Positions 31,327-34,207 of a stretch of 34,207 nt of DNA are shown piece by piece. The first letter of the stretch is position 1. Each line of letters starts with the position of its first letter. The translations under genes and the position numbers were made by a program. The stretch comes from Candidatus Eisenbacteria bacterium (GTDB lineage: Bacteria > Eisenbacteria > RBG-16-71-46 > JASEGR01), in NCBI GenBank assembly GCA_030017955.1, contig JASEGR010000028.1:1-34207 (forward strand), read 5' to 3'. The notes below the pieces were generated by a model that worked only from the letters and a program-made list of their open reading frames with translations, was not told where the DNA came from and did not search any database.

Positions 31327-32136
31327 TCATTTCACGGCAATGAGTCCTTCTTCTTCCAGAATGCCCTGCGCTTCATCGGACAACACGTAATCGATGAACG
31401 CTCTTACCATCGGCGCCACCTGCCCCTTCGTCAGGAAAAAAATGGGCCGGGCCAAGGGATATTGCCCCATCTTAACGTTCTCGTTGGACGGGGTCACGCC
31501 ATCATATGAAACTGGTTTGACACGGTCGTTCACAAGACCGATTGAGAGATAGCCTATGGCGCTTGGATCGCTCGCTACAGCTTCCCTCACGGTTCCGTTC
31601 GAATTCTGGAACAGAGCCGCGGAAACGAGTCTGTCTGCGCCGAGTACAAGCTTGTCAAACGAGCTTCTTGTCCCGCTTCCTTCTTCTCTTGAAATCACTC
31701 TGACTGCCGCATCGTTTCCACCGACGTCTTTCCAATTAGTGATTCTTCCGACGAAGATGTCGTGCGTTTGTGTTGGACTGAGTGCACGGACCTGATTCTG
31801 CGGGTTGACAATGATTGCGATTCCGTCCCGTGCTACCGTTACCGAGTTCAATGCCTTTGCTTCATCAGGGAGCTCCAGCAAATCTGCCATGCCTATGTCA
31901 GCGTTTCCTGCAAGCGCCGACTGTATGCCGACCGCAGAACCGCCACCCTGAACGTTGATATGAATGTCTTTGTGCTCAGCCTGATAACGCTCGGCCAGCT
32001 TCTCTGCAAACGGCTGAAAGGCGGTGGAACCTGCGAGGGTGATAATGTTGTGATGTTTCCGGGAACAACCGGGTCCTGATGCCAGGAGGCTGCCACAAAT
32101 CACCAGGACTACAACTGAAAGAGTATTTCTTCTCAT
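31327..32136 (-). CDS. pstS: Phosphate ABC transporter substrate-binding protein PstS
   Basis: A 269-residue secreted phosphate-binding protein. The signal peptide MRRNTLSVVVLVICGSLLAS ends in a lipobox-like GPGC (Cys near residue 24), so it is probably a lipoprotein, although the box is not ideal. Phosphate-binding segments are LAGSTAFQPFAEKLA, NVQGGGSAVGIQSALAG and REEGSGTRSSFDKLV. GGAGGAG precedes the ATG by 8 nt. I found no convincing Pho box in the ~200 bp upstream, where the tRNA-Ser(TGA) terminator is located. Confidence 0.95.
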   Translation of the reverse strand: MRRNTLSVVVLVICGSLLASGPGCSRKHHNIITLAGSTAFQPFAEKLAERYQAEHKDIHINVQGGGSAVGIQSALAGNADIGMADLLELPDEAKALNSVTVARDGIAIIVNPQNQVRALSPTQTHDIFVGRITNWKDVGGNDAAVRVISREEGSGTRSSFDKLVLGADRLVSAALFQNSNGTVREAVASDPSAIGYLSIGLVNDRVKPVSYDGVTPSNENVKMGQYPLARPIFFLTKGQVAPMVRAFIDYVLSDEAQGILEEEGLIAVK

Positions 32137-32282
32137 ATCTTCTTCTCCTCCGCTTTGATGTCGGCATCACGGTCCATGATCGGGATAGTCTGCGTCCAAT
32201 AACTCGCAGGGGATGTTATATTGAGAAGAAGTATTACACAACAGGTTTGAGAGTCCAAAAATCACGCCCAGCGCGACGTGTC

Positions 32283-32318
32283 AAAATCAAGGGTCTTTGC
32301 CGGAACAGGCAAAGGCCC
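32283..32318 (-). terminator. Probable terminator after tRNA-Ser(TGA)
   Basis: On the minus strand GGGCCTTTGCC (32318-32308) pairs with GGCAAAGACCC (32301-32291) with one mismatch and a 6-nt loop; TTGATTTTG follows. It separates tRNA-Ser(TGA) from pstS. Confidence 0.6.
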
Positions 32319-32339
32319 TCCTGTATTGTGGCTCAAAAC

Positions 32340-32425
32340 TGGCGGAGGGTGAGGGACTCGAACCCCCAGGGGCTTTCACCCGCTGGTTTTCAAGACCAGT
32401 GCCTTACCTGTTAGGCTAACCCTCC
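32340..32425 (-). tRNA. tRNA-Ser(TGA)
   Basis: An 86-nt class II tRNA on the minus strand with acceptor GGAGGGT/ACCCTCC, anticodon stem CTGGT/ACCAG with loop CTTGAAA (anticodon TGA, reading UCA), a 15-nt variable arm, T-arm GGTTCGAGTCC and encoded GCCA. Confidence 0.94.
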
Positions 32426-32503
32426 GGGAAATCCGATTGCCGTCGGCTAGGATAGCGCCCGCCGCCGCCAGAAGTCAACGCTAGCAGGCGAGGCCGGGGA
32501 CAT

Positions 32504-33589
32504 TCAGGCCGAGCTTACTATCGTTGCTCCACCGAGCACCGCATCACCCTCATAGAAAACAACAGACTGTCCGGGTGTGATTGCTCTCTGAGGTTTCTCA
32601 AACGTGACCTTCACTTTTCTTGTGCCGGTCGGGACTAGAAGCGCACGGGCAGGCAGATGCCTGTACCTGATTCTAGCCAGCACGCGAGCTTCCGGGCCTA
32701 TTGATGCGGCGGAGACAAGATTGAGACCGTCGGCCAGAAGTGAAATCTTCTGGAGCTCCTCTTCCTGCCCAACATAGAGTGCATTCTTCGCTGCATCTAT
32801 TTTTGTCACATAGAGCGGTCTGGGAGCTGCGATTCCAAGTCCTTTTCTCTGTCCGATCGTGTAGAACACGACTCCCTTGTGAGTCCCTATTCTTTTCCCC
32901 TTCTCGCTGAAGATTGGACCCTCTTCTCCCTGCCGGATTCTTCTCCCAAGTTTCCTCTTTAAGAATTCCCCGTACTCCCCGTTTTCTGCAAAGCAAATGT
33001 CCTGACTTTCCTTTTTCCCGGCGACCGGAAGCCGCGCTTCCCTCGCAAGTTTTCTCACTTCATCCTTAGTCAGTTCTCCGAGAGGGAAAAGACACTTCGC
33101 CAGCACATTCTGCTTCAGCCCCCACAGGAAGTAACTCTGATCCTTGTTCCTGTCTTTTGCCCGCAGAAGCTGATGACGGCCCGCCCTTGGATCATACCGA
33201 AGGCCGGCATAGTGTCCGGTAGCAATCGAGTCAACTCCAAGAGATCCGGCCTTTCTCAAGAGCGAACTGAATCGCACAAAGCTGTTGCACAGCACGCAGG
33301 GGTTCGGAGTCAATCCCCTCAGGTACTGTCTAACGAATCTCTCCACGACCTCTTTCTCGAACTCAGGTTCAAGGTCTATGACGTAATGCCTTATCCCCAG
33401 TTTCCTTGCCACTTCTCTTGCATCTTCGATCGATTCCTCCGAACAGCATGCAAGCTCACCTGGCGGCTTTTCACCAAAGCACCAGAGCTTCATCGTAATG
33501 CCTATAACCTTTGCCGTTCTCGAGAGCAGGCAGGCCGCTACGGAGCTGTCGACTCCCCCGCTCATTGCGACAAGAATACTTTTCTTCAT
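32504..33589 (-). CDS. mnmA: tRNA-specific 2-thiouridylase MnmA
   Basis: A 361-residue MnmA, which thiolates U34 of tRNA-Lys, -Glu and -Gln. PP-loop AMSGGVDSSVAACLL (~8-22), the first catalytic Cys in LTPNPCVLCNSFVRF (~95-109) and the second in KESQDICFAENGEYGEFL. It keeps the extra CFGEKPPGELACCSEES cysteines found in many non-enterobacterial forms. The sulfur donor IscS is not in the window, but iscU lies 141 bp upstream, and iscS is probably just beyond the right edge. Confidence 0.95.
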   Translation of the reverse strand: MKKSILVAMSGGVDSSVAACLLSRTAKVIGITMKLWCFGEKPPGELACCSEESIEDAREVARKLGIRHYVIDLEPEFEKEVVERFVRQYLRGLTPNPCVLCNSFVRFSSLLRKAGSLGVDSIATGHYAGLRYDPRAGRHQLLRAKDRNKDQSYFLWGLKQNVLAKCLFPLGELTKDEVRKLAREARLPVAGKKESQDICFAENGEYGEFLKRKLGRRIRQGEEGPIFSEKGKRIGTHKGVVFYTIGQRKGLGIAAPRPLYVTKIDAAKNALYVGQEEELQKISLLADGLNLVSAASIGPEARVLARIRYRHLPARALLVPTGTRKVKVTFEKPQRAITPGQSVVFYEGDAVLGGATIVSSA

Positions 33590-33730
33590 GGGTTCGTCCG
33601 GAATAGGCCCCTGGTTTTGTCCTTATTGTATCTTAAGTCATGCCTTTGTGGCGAGATGGAGGTGGTTCGGGAGAATAGAAGAGACCGATCTCAGAAGAAA
33701 GCTCTGGAGTTCGAAACCAGACCTGCGTCC

Positions 33731-34138
33731 TCAATGGGAAGTCTCAGTGGACTCCTTGGCAGTCTCGCTCTTTTTCAATCTTGAACGGTAATCCTCAATT
33801 GCCTTATGAAGGGCATCCGCGGCAAGATTCGAACAATGCATCTTGGTCGGAGGAAGCCCGTCCAGGGCTTCGGCAACCACTTTGTTCGAAATGGCAAGCC
33901 CCTCTTCAATGGTTTTTCCTTTGACCAGCTCAGTCACCATACTGCTCGTGGCAATTGCCGCCCCGCAGCCGAATGTCCGGAACTTGACGTCTGCGATTCT
34001 GCCGTCCTCTATCTTAACAGAGAGCCGCATTATGTCCCCGCATACCGGATTTCCAATTTCCCCTATTCCGTCAGCGTTCTCGATCTCGCCCACATTCCTC
34101 GGATTACGGAAGTGGTCCATCACTTTTTCACTGTACAT
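33731..34138 (-). CDS. iscU: Iron-sulfur cluster scaffold IscU/NifU N-domain
   Basis: A 135-residue scaffold protein. It begins MYSEKVMDHFRNPRNVGEIE and has the three cluster-binding cysteines C33 (NPVCGD), C58 (FGCGAAIATSS) and C102 (MHCSNLA), with the conserved Asp35. It assembles [2Fe-2S]/[4Fe-4S] clusters with IscS and supplies targets such as PorB/PorD. The C-terminus (KKSETAKESTETSH) is polar and lacks NifU extra domains. Confidence 0.93.
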   Translation of the reverse strand: MYSEKVMDHFRNPRNVGEIENADGIGEIGNPVCGDIMRLSVKIEDGRIADVKFRTFGCGAAIATSSMVTELVKGKTIEEGLAISNKVVAEALDGLPPTKMHCSNLAADALHKAIEDYRSRLKKSETAKESTETSH

Positions 34139-34155
34139 TCATGCACTCCCTTCTA

Positions 34156-34207
34156 GTGTCGTGTCCCGGAAATTCCTTGTCTATGTCTTTGCCCAGGGAC
34201 ACGACAC
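34156..34207. repeat. GTGTCGTGTCCC inverted repeat at the right edge
   Basis: Perfect 12-bp arms GTGTCGTGTCCC (34156-34167) and GGGACACGACAC (34196-34207) enclose a 28-bp spacer, upstream of iscU. It ends exactly at the window edge, so it may be longer. It looks like another REP-type intergenic element. Confidence 0.6.

Overview
The window looks like chromosome from an uncultured, probably anaerobic bacterium of roughly 50% GC. It carries a four-subunit pyruvate:ferredoxin oxidoreductase, a long (Alu-domain) SRP RNA, CCA-encoding tRNA genes and several families of short intergenic palindromes of the kind common in candidate-phylum genomes. The sequence alone does not allow a phylum assignment. 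Almost every gene is on the minus strand; the only plus-strand operon is the nickel/cobalt uptake block.

Right-to-left (the direction of minus-strand transcription): 34.1-32.5 kb holds iscU and mnmA; 32.4 kb tRNA-Ser(TGA); 32.1-27.4 kb a complete pstSCA-B-B-phoU phosphate operon in which one of the two ATPases has lost its Q-loop Gln and switch His; 27.3-25.6 kb tRNA-Ser(GCT), queF, tRNA-Arg(ACG) and tadA, the enzyme that edits that tRNA; 25.6-22.7 kb two near-identical tRNA-Ser units (CGA and GGA), each trailed by the same 51-nt tRNA-like element, enclosing an XRE/DUF3024-like pair and a MntA-HepT toxin-antitoxin pair.

The region 22.7-12.9 kb is the most unusual part. A plus-strand nikR-nikMN-nikQ-nikO operon, with a palindrome over its ribosome-binding site that matches the GTGTTAC-N14-GTAACAC NikR operator type, is divergent from a tight six-gene minus-strand operon. 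That operon encodes a small membrane protein, an opine (octopine/nopaline-type) dehydrogenase, a TM-helix-repeat membrane protein, a one-chain B12-binding/glutamate-mutase-like protein, an MscS channel and an asparagine-synthetase homologue whose glutaminase cysteine is replaced by Ala. I read this as an undescribed amino-acid-modifying pathway (opine formation, B12 chemistry, ATP-dependent amide or lactam formation) with its own channel proteins and metal supply; the product is unknown.

The remainder is housekeeping: an AbrB-type HgcAB-associated-like protein with arsM (12.7-11.6 kb, good sigma-70-type promoter); tRNA-Ala(CGC); a DUF167 gene; the conserved ffs-dnaX-ybaB-recR block (11.0-8.1 kb); porGDAB (7.9-4.7 kb); pgpA, cinA, thpR; a TSUP permease, a DsrE-family protein and a GNAT/YoaP-like acetyltransferase. 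Palindromic repeats sit at many gene junctions and in one case supply the porB stop codon.
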